A stretch of DNA of 64,000 nt, taken from assembly GCF_030499575.1 (NCBI RefSeq), contig NZ_JASTLC010000001.1, forward strand, positions 9,076,001 through 9,140,000, read 5' to 3'. Every line of letters begins with the position of its first letter. Positions within the stretch are counted from its first letter, which is position 1. Made by a program: the position numbers and the translations under genes. The notes under the pieces are model-generated. The model had not been told where the DNA came from. It saw only the letters and a list, made by a program, of their open reading frames with translations, and made no database searches. The DNA comes from Streptomyces sp. DG2A-72 (GTDB lineage: Bacteria; Actinomycetota; Actinomycetes; Streptomycetales; Streptomycetaceae). Below, piece by piece: positions 6,541 to 15,636 of this stretch.

Positions 6541-9225
6541 ATGACGGAGGTACGGCCCACGGCGGCCGCCTCGGCTTCCCTGTGGGAGCGCGACCGGGAG
6601 GTCGCCGCGGTGGAGGAGGCGATCGCCACCCTGCACGGGGACCGCTCGTCCTCGGGCAGCCTCCTGGTGTTCCGGGGCGAGGCCGGACTCGGCAAGACCG
6701 CGCTGCTGGCCGAGACCCGCCGCATCGCCGAGGCACGCGGCTGCACGGTCTGGTCGGCCCGTGGCGGCGAGACCTTGAAGTCCGTCCCCTTCAATGTCGT
6801 ACGACAACTGCTGCAGCCCGCGCTGGTGTCGCTGATGCCGGAGGAGGCGCGCGAATACCTCGGCGACTGGTACGACATCGCCGGCCCCGCCCTGGGCATC
6901 ACGGACCCCGGCGAGCGGCAGGCCGACCCGCAGGGCGTGTGCGACGGCCTGGTCGCCGCGGTGCGCCGGCTGGCCCGGCGCGACTGGCCGCTCGTGCTGC
7001 TGATCGACGACGCCCACTGGGCCGACCAGGAGACCCTGCGCTGGCTCGCCGCCTTCGCCGAACGCCTCGACGACCTGTCCGTCCTGGTCGTGGTGGCCCG
7101 CCGCCCCGGCGAGGTCGCCGCCGACAGCGCCCGGTACCTCGACGCGGTTGCCGCGGCGGCGGGCGGACCGGTCACCAACCTGAGCGCCCTGACACCGGAC
7201 GCGACCGCGGGCCTCACCCGCGCCACCGTCGGCCCGCACGCCGACGCCCCGTTCTGCCGCGAGGTCTGGGCCGTCACCGGTGGCAACCCGTACGAGACCG
7301 TCGAACTCCTCGCCAAGGTCCAGGACAGCGAACTCGAACCCGTCGAGGCACAGGCCGCCGAACTGCGCGCCCTGAACCGCTCGGCCCGCGGCGGCGGCCT
7401 CGTCGCCCGCCTGGAGGGACTCGGCGTCGACGCCACCCGGTTCGCCTGGGCCGCCGCGATCCTCGGCGCCGACATCTCCGTCGACCTGGTCGCCCGGCTC
7501 GCCACCATGGGCCACGACCAAGCCGTGCGCTGCGCCGAACTGCTGTGCAACGCCCGCATCCTCACCGAACCCGACCCGGCGACCGCCCGCGCCGGCGACA
7601 GCGGCCTGGAGTTCGTGCATCCGCTGATCGCGACCGCCGTCTACAACTCCATCCCGCCCGCCCTGTGCACCGCGATGCACGGCATCGCCGCCCAGGTCGT
7701 CACCGACTCCGGCCGTGGCGCCGCGGCGGCCTCCCGGCATCTCCTCCAGGTCCACCCGGACGACGACGAGGAAGTCGTCGAGCAGCTGCGCGAGGCAGCC
7801 CGCGAACACCTCGCCGTCGGCGCCCCCGACGCGGCCCGCCGCTGCCTGGAGCGCGCCCTGGTGGAGCCGCCGCTGCCCGAGGTCCACGCGCGCGTGCTCT
7901 ACGAACTGGGCTGTGCCACCCTGCTCACCGCGCCCGCCACCACCATCGACCACCTCCAGTCCGCGCTCGCCATGCCCGGCCTCGACGGCACCGAACGCGT
8001 GGACGCCGTCTTCCGGCTCTCCCAGGCACTCCTCCACAACGACCAGCTGGAGGAGGCCGTCCGCACGGTCGAGGCGGAAGCAGCCCGGCACGAAGAGGGC
8101 CCGGCCAAGCTGCGGCTGCAAGCCGTGCAGTACATGTGGGAGGGCGTCTACGCGGGCGAGACCACCACCCCGGGCCGCTCCGAGCGGCTCGCCGGGCTCG
8201 CCGCGACCTGCACCGGCAAGGACAACTCCGAGCGTGCGCTGCTGATGCTGCGCGGCTTCGACGCCATGACCCACGGCGAGAACGCGGAGGAGGTCGTCGA
8301 AATGTGCGACCGCTCCCTCGTCAACGGCCGGCTCGCCCCCGGACTCGGCTGGACCGACACCGAGTGGGGCCTCGAACTGCTGCTGATGCTGGCCACCGCG
8401 TACGCCTACACCGACCGCCTCGACCGCGCCGACGCCCTGTACACGGAGGCCCTGCGCACCTACGAGTCCGCAGGCTGGAGCGGCGGCCACCTCGCCCTCG
8501 CGCACGCCTATCTCGGCCTCGGCCACCGCAGAAGGGGCCGGCTCAGGGAGGCGGAGACATCCCTGCGCGAGGGGCTGCGGCTGGCCGAGCGCGTCGGCCG
8601 CGGACTGCCCCTGTACTGGACGGCGACCTGCAACCTCGTCGACACGCTGCTCGCCCGCGGGCATGTCGACGAGGCCTGGTCGATCGCCGAGGAGTACGGC
8701 TTCGGGCCGCCCTACCCGTCCACCATCGTCATCCCCGACCCGCGCTCCGTCCGCGGCCGTCTCCTGCTCGCGACCGGGCGCACGAAGGACGGCATCAACG
8801 AGCTGGAGGCCGCGGAGAAGGCGGCGACCGCGCGGGGTCACCACAACCCGGTCATGGTCCCCTGGGCGGTCGACCTGGCCCGGGCCCTCGCCACCGAGGA
8901 CCCGGTCCGCGCCGCCCGGCTCGCCTCCGACGCCCGCCGCCAGGCCGAGCGGTTCGGCACGGACACCGCCATCGGCGAGGCCCTGCGCTGCGCCGCCGCC
9001 CTGGAGACCGGCCAGCGCGCGGTCCGGCTCGCCGCCCAGGCGGTCGCCTACCTGGAGGCCTCGCCCTGCCAGTACGAGCACGCCGCCGCCCGCGTCGAGT
9101 ACGGCATCGCCGCCCGCTCCGTCGCCGAGCTCAACCGGGGCCTGGCGCTGGCGCGTTCCTGCGGCGCCGACGGACTGGTGGCCCAGGCGCGGGAGGTGCT
9201 GGAGACGGGACGCGGGCTGCGGTAG
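6541..9225 (+). CDS. Large STAND/LuxR-like AAA ATPase lacking the HTH domain
   Basis: 894 residues. The N-terminal ATPase has Walker A GEAGLGKTAL (residues 46-55), and Walker B LVLLIDDAHWAD near residue 155; the remainder is alpha-helical and TPR-like, as in LAL/MalT-type regulators. The expected C-terminal LuxR helix-turn-helix is absent: the protein ends AREVLETGRGLR directly after the helical repeats. Start ATG 6541 has a strong ggggagg ribosome site at 6527-6533. Members of this family bind ATP and probably sense small ligands or protein partners; without the DNA-binding domain this copy is unlikely to be a direct transcription factor. It is divergent from the MHS-anmK operon, and its stop codon overlaps a copy of the polar intergenic repeat. 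Confidence 0.85.
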   Translation: MTEVRPTAAASASLWERDREVAAVEEAIATLHGDRSSSGSLLVFRGEAGLGKTALLAETRRIAEARGCTVWSARGGETLKSVPFNVVRQLLQPALVSLMPEEAREYLGDWYDIAGPALGITDPGERQADPQGVCDGLVAAVRRLARRDWPLVLLIDDAHWADQETLRWLAAFAERLDDLSVLVVVARRPGEVAADSARYLDAVAAAAGGPVTNLSALTPDATAGLTRATVGPHADAPFCREVWAVTGGNPYETVELLAKVQDSELEPVEAQAAELRALNRSARGGGLVARLEGLGVDATRFAWAAAILGADISVDLVARLATMGHDQAVRCAELLCNARILTEPDPATARAGDSGLEFVHPLIATAVYNSIPPALCTAMHGIAAQVVTDSGRGAAAASRHLLQVHPDDDEEVVEQLREAAREHLAVGAPDAARRCLERALVEPPLPEVHARVLYELGCATLLTAPATTIDHLQSALAMPGLDGTERVDAVFRLSQALLHNDQLEEAVRTVEAEAARHEEGPAKLRLQAVQYMWEGVYAGETTTPGRSERLAGLAATCTGKDNSERALLMLRGFDAMTHGENAEEVVEMCDRSLVNGRLAPGLGWTDTEWGLELLLMLATAYAYTDRLDRADALYTEALRTYESAGWSGGHLALAHAYLGLGHRRRGRLREAETSLREGLRLAERVGRGLPLYWTATCNLVDTLLARGHVDEAWSIAEEYGFGPPYPSTIVIPDPRSVRGRLLLATGRTKDGINELEAAEKAATARGHHNPVMVPWAVDLARALATEDPVRAARLASDARRQAERFGTDTAIGEALRCAAALETGQRAVRLAAQAVAYLEASPCQYEHAAARVEYGIAARSVAELNRGLALARSCGADGLVAQAREVLETGRGLR

Positions 9226-9336
9226 CGCTCCGCTGGTGCCGCGATGGGCCGTCGGTCCGGTGCGGCGCCGTCGTGGCTGGTCGCGCCCGCGCGGCGGAGC
9301 CGCATATCGATACAGCCCCGCGCCCCTTCGGGGCGC
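9224..9336 (+). repeat. Polar intergenic repeat, copy 1 (long form)
   Basis: Starts with agcgctccgctgg inside the stop codon of the ATPase gene, then ccgcgatgggccgtcg, gtggctggtcgcg with the insert cgcccgcgcggcggagccgc, and ends in the hairpin gcgcccc-ttc-ggggcgc (9320-9336). A closely similar long copy is at 34123-34240 in the opposite orientation. The terminal hairpin probably ends transcription. Confidence 0.8.
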
Positions 9337-9353
9337 TGCCGAACCGTAGCGGG

Positions 9354-9792
9354 TCAGGTGTGCAGCAGATGGTCGGTGACCGCCGCCAGCCGCCCCCCAC
9401 ATCGTGGTCGTACGCCGCCGCGTTCGCCCGCGCCGGACGCGTCCCGTCGTAGTAGCCGCCCGTGCCCGTCGCGGGGCAGCACGTTCACGGAGACACCAGT
9501 GGCAGCCAGCTCCGGGTGCACCTTGGTGGCCCGGGCGGCGACACGGATCGCGTCCGTGCTCCGAGCTGGGCGGGCGGAGTCCCTCACGATCTGGCCTGTA
9601 GGTGCGGCCAGAGGCGACGGGGAGGCCCTGAACCATCTCTCTGGTGGAGAAGGCTACGAGCGGACGATCGAGCTAATCGACTCCTGGCACGCTCACCGCA
9701 CGCGCGAACACCCGGTGTCCGGAGAGGACCGGTTCGAAGGCGATGTACCGGCCGAGACCCGAGGTGGCGCCGGTGATCAGGATGGTGGACAT
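9354..9792 (-). pseudogene. Decayed short-chain dehydrogenase/reductase gene
   Basis: Reading the minus strand from ATG 9792, the translation MSTILITGATSGLGRYIAF is a textbook SDR start with the TGxxxGxG cofactor loop. After about 25 more codons the frame meets a stop. Further on, 9587-9500 reads KVHPELAATGVSVNVL, like the strand after the SDR active site, and in another frame GYYDGTRPARANAAAYD and finally RLAAVTDHLLHT, typical of SDR C-termini. The central part with the catalytic YxxxK is missing and at least one frameshift separates the pieces. Total length is about half that of an intact SDR. It is therefore a remnant, not a functional gene. Confidence 0.75.
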
Positions 9793-9856
9793 GCCTCCAC
9801 CGTAGGCACACGGGCCGGGCGTCTGCTTGGTGCCGTTGAAGCTACGACTGGCAGGG

Positions 9857-10981
9857 TCACCCTCGGCCGGTCTCGTCCTCCTCGGCCAGCGCCCGCTGGG
9901 CCACCGCGAACGCCGAGTTCGCCGCCGGCACCCCGCAGTACACCGCGGTCTGCAGCAGCACCGCGCCGATCTCCTCCGGGGTCAGCCCGTTGCGCCGCGC
10001 CGCTCGCACATGCATGGCCAGCTCGTCGTAGTGCCCGTGGGCGACCAGCGCCGTCAGCGTGATCATGCTGCGCTCGCGGCGCGAGAGCGTCGGGTCGGTC
10101 CAGATCTCGCCCCAGGCGTAGCGCGAGATGAAGTCCTGGAAGCGGGCGGTGAAGGGGGCCTGGCGGTCCTGCGCCCGGTCGACATGCGCGTCGCCGAGCA
10201 CCTCGCGCCGTACCTCCATGCCGCGAGGGGCGGAACCGTCGAAGTGCGCGCGCAGGGCGGTGAGCACCGCCTCGGGGCATTGGGCGGGCGCCAGATGCGA
10301 GGCGCCGGGGATCTCCACGAGTGCGGCGCCCGGCACGGCGTCCGCGATCTCCCGCAGATGCGCGGGCGGCGTCGCCGTGTCCTCGCGCCCGGCGATCAGC
10401 AGCGTGGGCGCGGAGATCTCGGGCAGCCGGTCCCGGATGTCGAAGGCGGCGAGCGCGTCACAGAGCGCGGCATACGCGCCCGGATCGCTCTCCCGCATGT
10501 CCTGGACCAGCCGGGGCACGGTGAACCCCGGCGTGAACCAGCGCTCGTTCGCGCTCTCCGCGAGCCCCGCCACCCCTTCGGCCCGTACCAGCGCGGCCCG
10601 TTCCTCCCACGGCTTGGAGCCGCCGTAGTGGGAGGACGAGCAGATCACCGCGAGGGACTCCACCCGCTCGGGGTGGTGCACCGCGAGATGCAGCCCCACC
10701 GAACCGCCGATCGATACACCGGCATAACGGAACCGCTCGACGCCGAGCGAGTCGGCGAGGGCCAGCACCAGGTCGGCGAGATCACCTATGGTCGCCCCCG
10801 CCGCGATGAGATCGGCCGCCGAGCCGCCCTGCCCCGGCAGATCCCAGCGGATCACCCGATGCGTGACGGACAGCTCGGGCGCGACCTTGTCCCACAGGGC
10901 GTACGAGGTGCCGACCGAGGGTCCGAGGAGCAGCGGGGGTGCGGAAGCGGGGCCTTCGACAAGGTGGTTGAGGAGTTTCAA
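9857..10981 (-). CDS. pcaL: 3-oxoadipate enol-lactonase / 4-carboxymuconolactone decarboxylase fusion PcaL
   Basis: 374 residues in two parts. Residues 1 to about 250 are an alpha/beta-hydrolase (oxyanion region GPSVGTS, nucleophile GVSIGGS with Ser90, late histidine in GASHLAP) that hydrolyses beta-ketoadipate enol-lactone to beta-ketoadipate. Residues about 265-365 are a carboxymuconolactone decarboxylase domain (LTALVAHGHYDELAMHVRAA, AVYCGVPAANSAF). The fusion, called PcaL in actinobacteria, carries out two consecutive steps of protocatechuate breakdown. It is the last gene of the pca operon; its ATG overlaps the pcaB stop as ATGA. About 65 bp downstream lies the decayed SDR gene. Confidence 0.95.
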   Translation of the reverse strand: MKLLNHLVEGPASAPPLLLGPSVGTSYALWDKVAPELSVTHRVIRWDLPGQGGSAADLIAAGATIGDLADLVLALADSLGVERFRYAGVSIGGSVGLHLAVHHPERVESLAVICSSSHYGGSKPWEERAALVRAEGVAGLAESANERWFTPGFTVPRLVQDMRESDPGAYAALCDALAAFDIRDRLPEISAPTLLIAGREDTATPPAHLREIADAVPGAALVEIPGASHLAPAQCPEAVLTALRAHFDGSAPRGMEVRREVLGDAHVDRAQDRQAPFTARFQDFISRYAWGEIWTDPTLSRRERSMITLTALVAHGHYDELAMHVRAARRNGLTPEEIGAVLLQTAVYCGVPAANSAFAVAQRALAEEDETGRG

Positions 10982-12273
10982 CGTCGCTCCAAAGCGCGGT
11001 CGGTGAGGGCTCCGGCGGAGCCGGTGTAGTGGGTGGGGTCCAGGTCGACGTCCCGCAACTCCGGTGCCTCGGCGAGCGGGCGCCCTTCGGACGCCAGCCG
11101 GGTGAGCAGTTCCTTGGCGCGGGCCCGGCCCAGCACCGGGGCCAGCTCGGCGGACAGCCGTTCCGAGACGATCAACCCATGGGTGAGATCAAGGTGTTCG
11201 CGCATGACATCGTGCCTGACCCGCAGCCCCTCGGCCAGCTCCACGGCATCCCGGGCGGCCCCGCCGACCAATCGCAGCAGTTCCCTGAGCGGCTCCCACT
11301 CGGCGTGCCAGGCCCCGGCCGGCCGCTCGTCCTCCGCCGCCAGCGATCCGTACAGCGTGGCGGCGAGCTGAGGCGCCCGGCGCGCGGCGGCGGCGATGAG
11401 GGTGGACCGTACCGGATTGGACTTGTGCGGCATGGCGGACGAGCCCCCGCCACTGCCCTCCGCGACCTCGGCGATCTCGGTGCGGGAGAGGGTGAGGACA
11501 TCGACGGCGACCTTGCCGAGCGCGCCCGCCGTGAAGGCGAGGCATCCGGCGAGATCGGCGATGGGCGTCCGCAGGGTGTGCCAGGGCAACAGGGGTGCCT
11601 GGAGGCCGAGTTCATGCGCGTATGCCTCCGGGAGAGACACGGCGTCCTCGGCTCCGTACGCCCCGAATGCCGCCAACGTCCCGGCGGCGCCCCCGAGTTG
11701 TGCGGGCAGCCCGTTCCGTACGGCGGTCACCCGGTCCCGTGCGTCGAGCACCAGCGACCGCCACCCGGCAGCCTTCAGCCCGAACGTCGTCGGTACGGCG
11801 TGCTGCGTGAGCGTCCGTCCCGGCATCGGGGAGTCACGGTGCTCGACGGCCAGCCGTGCCAGCGCCCGCTCCGTGCGGCCGAGGTCGGTGCGGACGACGT
11901 CCAGGGTGCGGCAGGCGACCAGCATCGTCGCCGTGTCCATGATGTCCTGGCTGGTCGCACCCCGGTGGACGTAGGGGCCGTACTCCTCGCCGACCGCCTT
12001 GGTCAGATCCGCGACCAGGGGGATGACCGGATTCCCGCCGCCCCGTGCGCGATCGGCGATCGAGGCCACGTCGAAGTGCCCGGCATCCGCCGCCTCCGTC
12101 ACCGCGGTCGCGGCCTCGGCCGGGGCGAGCCCCAGCGCGGCCTGGGCGCGCGTCAGCGCGGCCTCCGCGTCGAGCAGCGCCGTCAGATAGGCGCCGTCGC
12201 CGGTGGCCGCGGCGGCGGGGGAGCCTGCCCACCCGGGGGCGAGCAGGCCGCTGTCGGGTTCGGCAGCTGTCAC
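10978..12273 (-). CDS. pcaB: 3-carboxy-cis,cis-muconate cycloisomerase PcaB
   Basis: 431 residues of the fumarase/aspartase superfamily. It converts 3-carboxymuconate to 4-carboxymuconolactone. The superfamily signature is visible as GSSAMPHKSNPVRS near residue 265, together with HRGATSQDIMDTA near residue 110. The GTG start at 12271-12273 overlaps the pcaG stop as GTGA, and the mature family sequence begins within a few residues of it; a longer open frame upstream is a shadow of pcaG. The C-terminus overlaps pcaL by four bases. Clear member of the tightly coupled pcaH-G-B-L segment. Confidence 0.95.
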   Translation of the reverse strand: MTAAEPDSGLLAPGWAGSPAAAATGDGAYLTALLDAEAALTRAQAALGLAPAEAATAVTEAADAGHFDVASIADRARGGGNPVIPLVADLTKAVGEEYGPYVHRGATSQDIMDTATMLVACRTLDVVRTDLGRTERALARLAVEHRDSPMPGRTLTQHAVPTTFGLKAAGWRSLVLDARDRVTAVRNGLPAQLGGAAGTLAAFGAYGAEDAVSLPEAYAHELGLQAPLLPWHTLRTPIADLAGCLAFTAGALGKVAVDVLTLSRTEIAEVAEGSGGGSSAMPHKSNPVRSTLIAAAARRAPQLAATLYGSLAAEDERPAGAWHAEWEPLRELLRLVGGAARDAVELAEGLRVRHDVMREHLDLTHGLIVSERLSAELAPVLGRARAKELLTRLASEGRPLAEAPELRDVDLDPTHYTGSAGALTDRALERR

Positions 12274-12875
12274 TGGAACTCCAGGAAGACCGTTTCGCCT
12301 TCGCCTTGAAGGCGGATGTCGAAACGGTATGTGCCGTTGCCCCCGTCCGTGGCGATCAGCGTGTCGCGTCGGCCCTGGTCCAGCCGCGCCAGGAGCGGGT
12401 CGGCGGCCAGCGCGGCCTCGTCGCCCGGAAGATAGATCCGGGTGAACAGATGCACCAGCAGCCCGCGCGCGAAGACGCACACACTGATGTACGGCGCACT
12501 CTGCCCCCGCGCCCCGGGCCGCAGCGTCCGCGCGCTCCAGTGGCCGCCCGCGTCCGTCTGGATGCGCCCCCAGCCGGTGAACTCCACGCCGCTACGGCCC
12601 AGGAAGCCACCGCTCGCCGGGTCGCGCCGCATCGAACCGTCGACCTGCGGCACATTGCCGTCCGGGTCGGCGCCCCACAGCTCCACGAACGCGTCGGGCA
12701 GCGGATTGCCCTCCCCGTCCAGGACATACCCCTGCAGCGCGATCGTGTCCGGGTGGCCGATCGGTGCGATGTCGCCGCCGCCGGGGAAGGGCAGGGCATG
12801 ACCGTAGAAGGGGCCGACCGTGTGGGAGGGCGTCGGGAGCACGGCCTCGGGATTGCTCGTGTCGATCTTCGTCAT
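12270..12875 (-). CDS. pcaG: Protocatechuate 3,4-dioxygenase alpha subunit PcaG
   Basis: 201 residues, normal for the alpha chain of this intradiol ring-cleaving enzyme. Recognisable stretches are TPSHTVGPFYGHALPF at the N-terminus, ELWGADPDGNVPQ and YISVCVFARGLLVHLFTRIY. As usual for the alpha chain it lacks the complete set of iron ligands, which are on PcaH; the alpha chain completes the active site and the (alpha-beta-Fe)n oligomer. It starts 6 bp after pcaH and overlaps pcaB by four bases. Confidence 0.95.
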   Translation of the reverse strand: MTKIDTSNPEAVLPTPSHTVGPFYGHALPFPGGGDIAPIGHPDTIALQGYVLDGEGNPLPDAFVELWGADPDGNVPQVDGSMRRDPASGGFLGRSGVEFTGWGRIQTDAGGHWSARTLRPGARGQSAPYISVCVFARGLLVHLFTRIYLPGDEAALAADPLLARLDQGRRDTLIATDGGNGTYRFDIRLQGEGETVFLEFQ

Positions 12876-12881
12876 CGTGGG

Positions 12882-13655
12882 TCAGCGTCCCTCTTCGATC
12901 CAGGTGGCGTTCGGTCCGTCGAGCACGATGTCCCAGTGGTAGCCCATCGAGAACTCCGGGATCGACAGGCTGTGGTCGTACGTCGCCACCAGCCGCTGCC
13001 GGGCCGCGTCGTCCGTCACCGACTGAATGATCGGGTCGTACGGGAACAGCGGATCGCTCGGGAAGTACATCTGCGTCACCAGCCGCTGCGTGAACGCCGT
13101 ACCGAAGAGCGAGAAGTGGATGTGCGCCGGCCGCCAGGCGTTGATGTGCTGGCGCCACGGGTACGGGCCCGGCTGGATGGTGGTGAACGAGTAGAAGCCG
13201 CTGTCGTCGGACAGCGTGCGGCCCACCCCCGTGAAGTTCGGATCCAGCGGCGCGTCGTGCTGCTCACGCTGATGCGCGTACCGGCCCGCCGAGTTGGCCT
13301 GCCAGATCTCGATCAGCTGCCCCCGGATCGGGCGCCCGTCCCGGTCGAGCAGACGCCCGGAAACGGTGATCCGCTCACCGATCGGCTCACCGTTGTGCTG
13401 CCGGGTGAGGTCATTGTCGATCTCGGTGATGTCCCGCTCCCCGAAGGCGGGGGAGACCAGCTCCACCAGCTCCGGGTCCGTCGTCACGTCGATGGCGACC
13501 GGCGGCTGTTTCGGATGCCGGAGAACCGAGGAGCGATACGGGGCGTAGTCGCGGCGCGGCTGATGCTCAACGGGCGCACCGTCGGCGACACGCTTCTCAT
13601 AGGCGGCGTGCTCGGCGGCGATTTCTTGGTCGATGTCGTGCTGGGTGAGAGTCAT
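12882..13655 (-). CDS. pcaH: Protocatechuate 3,4-dioxygenase beta subunit PcaH
   Basis: 257 residues. The beta chain holds the non-haem Fe(III): the histidine pair is visible in WRPAHIHFSLFG (near residue 162) and the two tyrosine ligands are expected in NSAGRYAHQ and in TIQPGPYPWRQH just upstream. It opens protocatechuate to 3-carboxy-cis,cis-muconate. ATG 13655 follows an aggaaa ribosome site. It is separated from pcaF by 125 bp that contains a copy of the polar intergenic repeat, unlike the overlapping junctions elsewhere in this operon. Confidence 0.95.
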   Translation of the reverse strand: MTLTQHDIDQEIAAEHAAYEKRVADGAPVEHQPRRDYAPYRSSVLRHPKQPPVAIDVTTDPELVELVSPAFGERDITEIDNDLTRQHNGEPIGERITVSGRLLDRDGRPIRGQLIEIWQANSAGRYAHQREQHDAPLDPNFTGVGRTLSDDSGFYSFTTIQPGPYPWRQHINAWRPAHIHFSLFGTAFTQRLVTQMYFPSDPLFPYDPIIQSVTDDAARQRLVATYDHSLSIPEFSMGYHWDIVLDGPNATWIEEGR

Positions 13656-13700
13656 GGGGGTTTCCTAATGCTCATGTCCTGAGGAGTTACGGTGCGGCAC

Positions 13701-13740
13701 GCGCCCCTTCAGGGGCGCGGGGAACTGCGCGACCAGCCAC
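13701..13740 (-). repeat. Polar intergenic repeat, copy 2 (inside pca operon)
   Basis: Read on the minus strand: gtggctggtcgcgcagttcc then ccgcgcccct and the hairpin gcgcccc-tga-aggggcgc-like end at 13701-13717. It lies downstream of pcaF in the same orientation, between pcaF and pcaH, and could attenuate transcription within the operon. Confidence 0.8.
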
Positions 13741-13780
13741 ACCCGGCCCGCAGCCCGCAAACGGCATGTACTGGCAGGAC

Positions 13781-14995
13781 CTATCGCTCGAGAACGAGGG
13801 CGAGACCTTGACCAACGCCGATGCACAACGTGGCGACACCAACCCCACTCCCCGCGCGGCGAAGCTGATGCGCAACCGTCCCCGCAAGCCGCGCCCCCGA
13901 CGCCCCCAGCGGATGACCCAGCGCGATCGCCCCACCCTGCGGATTGAGGATCGCCGGATCGAACTCGGGCCACTCGGCGACACACCCCAACACCTGCGCG
14001 GCGAACGCCTCGTTCAACTCCAGCACCGACAGATCCCCGAACCCCTTGCCCGCCTTGGCCAGCGCACGCGTAACCGCCTCGACGGGGGCGAGTCCGAAGT
14101 AGTGCGGGTCGAGCGCGTTGACGCCGGTCGCGGAGACCCGGGCGAGCGGCTCGCGACCGGTCGCCTTCAGCCCTTCCTCGTCGACGAGAAGCAGAGCGGC
14201 CGCACCGTCGTTCAAGGGGGAGGCGTTGCCTGCCGTGACCGTCCCCTCCGACGTACGGAACGACGGCTTCAGCTTGGCCATCGCCTCCAGAGAGGCATCC
14301 ACTCGCACGCATTCGTCCGCACCGAACACCACCGGCTCACCCCTGCGCTGAGGGATCGACAGCGGCGCCAGCTCGGCGTCGAACAGCCCCTCACCCTGCG
14401 CCTTGGCGGCCTTCTGATGGGAGGCCAGCGCGAACTCGTCCTGCTGCTCACGGCTGATCTTGTGCTTCTCGGCGATCAGCTCCGCGCTCTCGCCCAGCGG
14501 AACCGTCCACTGCGGCTCCATCTTCGGGTTGACCATCCGCCAGCCGAGGGTGGTGGAGTACAGCTCGGCGTGCCCGGCCGGGAACGGCTTGTCGGACTTC
14601 GGCAGCACATACGGCGCGCGGGTCATCGACTCCACACCACCGGCTACGGCGATGGACGCGTCGCCGACCGCGATGGCCCGGGCCGCCTGGATCACGGCTT
14701 CCAGACCCGACGCGCACAGCCGGTTCACGGTGACGCCCGGCACGGACGTCGGCAGTCCGGCCAGCAGCGCGGCCATGCGGCCGACGTTGCGGTTCTCCTC
14801 ACCCGCGCCGTTGGCGTTGCCGAAGTAGACGTCCTCGATCCGGGAGGGGTCCAACCGCGGTGTGCGGGCGAGGAGTTCGCGGATGGCGTGTGCGCCCAGG
14901 TCGTCCGGGCGCACACTTGCCAGACCGCCGTTGTAGCGGCCGATGGGCGTGCGCACCGCGTCGACGATGTAGACGTTCTTCACTGCGGACTTCAC
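13781..14995 (-). CDS. pcaF: Beta-ketoadipyl-CoA thiolase PcaF
   Basis: 404 residues of the thiolase family; cleaves 3-oxoadipyl-CoA to succinyl-CoA and acetyl-CoA. The acylated cysteine is in [11 protein letters not shown] (near residue 92), with [12 protein letters not shown], then [12 protein letters not shown] and the C-terminal [16 protein letters not shown] and [13 protein letters not shown] loops. The GTG start at 14993-14995 overlaps the pcaJ stop as GTGA; the extra upstream codons in the same frame are a shadow of pcaJ. Family length and position in the operon favour PcaF over a general acetyl-CoA acetyltransferase. Confidence 0.93.
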   Translation of the reverse strand: MKSAVKNVYIVDAVRTPIGRYNGGLASVRPDDLGAHAIRELLARTPRLDPSRIEDVYFGNANGAGEENRNVGRMAALLAGLPTSVPGVTVNRLCASGLEAVIQAARAIAVGDASIAVAGGVESMTRAPYVLPKSDKPFPAGHAELYSTTLGWRMVNPKMEPQWTVPLGESAELIAEKHKISREQQDEFALASHQKAAKAQGEGLFDAELAPLSIPQRRGEPVVFGADECVRVDASLEAMAKLKPSFRTSEGTVTAGNASPLNDGAAALLLVDEEGLKATGREPLARVSATGVNALDPHYFGLAPVEAVTRALAKAGKGFGDLSVLELNEAFAAQVLGCVAEWPEFDPAILNPQGGAIALGHPLGASGARLAGTVAHQLRRAGSGVGVATLCIGVGQGLALVLER

Positions 14996-15636
14996 TTCAG
15001 GCCCTCCGCTACGGTCAGCTTGGCGTCGGTCTTGCCGGTGATCTCGTCGACGCTCACACCGGGCGCCGTCTCGACGAGCACCAGGCCGTCGTCGGTCACG
15101 TCCAGCACACCGAGGTCGGTGATGATCCGGTCCACACACGCCTTCCCGGTGAGCGGCAGCGCGCACTCCTCCAGGATCTTCGGGGAGCCGTCCTTGGCGG
15201 TGTGCGTCATCACCACGATCACCGTACGGGCGCCGTGCACCAGGTCCATGGCCCCGCCGATCCCGGTGATCATCTTGCCGGGGATGGCCCAGTTCGCCAG
15301 GTCCCCGCGGGCGGAGACCTGCATGGCGCCGAGCACCGCGACGTCGATGTGGCCGCCGCGAATCATCGAGAAGGAGAGCGCCGAGTCGAAGTAGGAGGCG
15401 CCGGGCAGGACCGTGACGGTCTCCTTGCCCGCGTTGATCAGGTCGGGGTCGACCTGGTCCTCGGTGGGGTAGGGGCCGGTGCCGAGGATGCCGTTCTCCG
15501 ACTCCAGGACGACCTCCACGCCCTCCGGGAGGTAGTTGGGGATGAGTGTCGGCAGGCCGATGCCGAGATTGACGTACTGGCCGTCCTGAAGTTCGCGCGC
15601 GGCGCGGGCGGCCATCTGGTGCCGGGTCCAGGCCAT
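14992..15636 (-). CDS. pcaJ: 3-oxoadipate CoA-transferase subunit B PcaJ
   Basis: 214 residues, a family II CoA-transferase beta subunit. Visible signatures are [16 protein letters not shown] and [13 protein letters not shown]; the glutamate of the SENG motif forms the CoA thioester in this family. With PcaI it transfers CoA from succinyl-CoA to beta-ketoadipate. Its ATG overlaps the pcaI stop by one base (TGATG), and its stop overlaps the pcaF start. Confidence 0.95.
   Translation of the reverse strand: MAWTRHQMAARAARELQDGQYVNLGIGLPTLIPNYLPEGVEVVLESENGILGTGPYPTEDQVDPDLINAGKETVTVLPGASYFDSALSFSMIRGGHIDVAVLGAMQVSARGDLANWAIPGKMITGIGGAMDLVHGARTVIVVMTHTAKDGSPKILEECALPLTGKACVDRIITDLGVLDVTDDGLVLVETAPGVSVDEITGKTDAKLTVAEGLK

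Noticed and set aside
6388..9636. A very long minus-strand open frame opposite the STAND ATPase gene
   Set aside because: It is a compositional shadow; the plus-strand frame has Walker motifs and a strong ribosome site.
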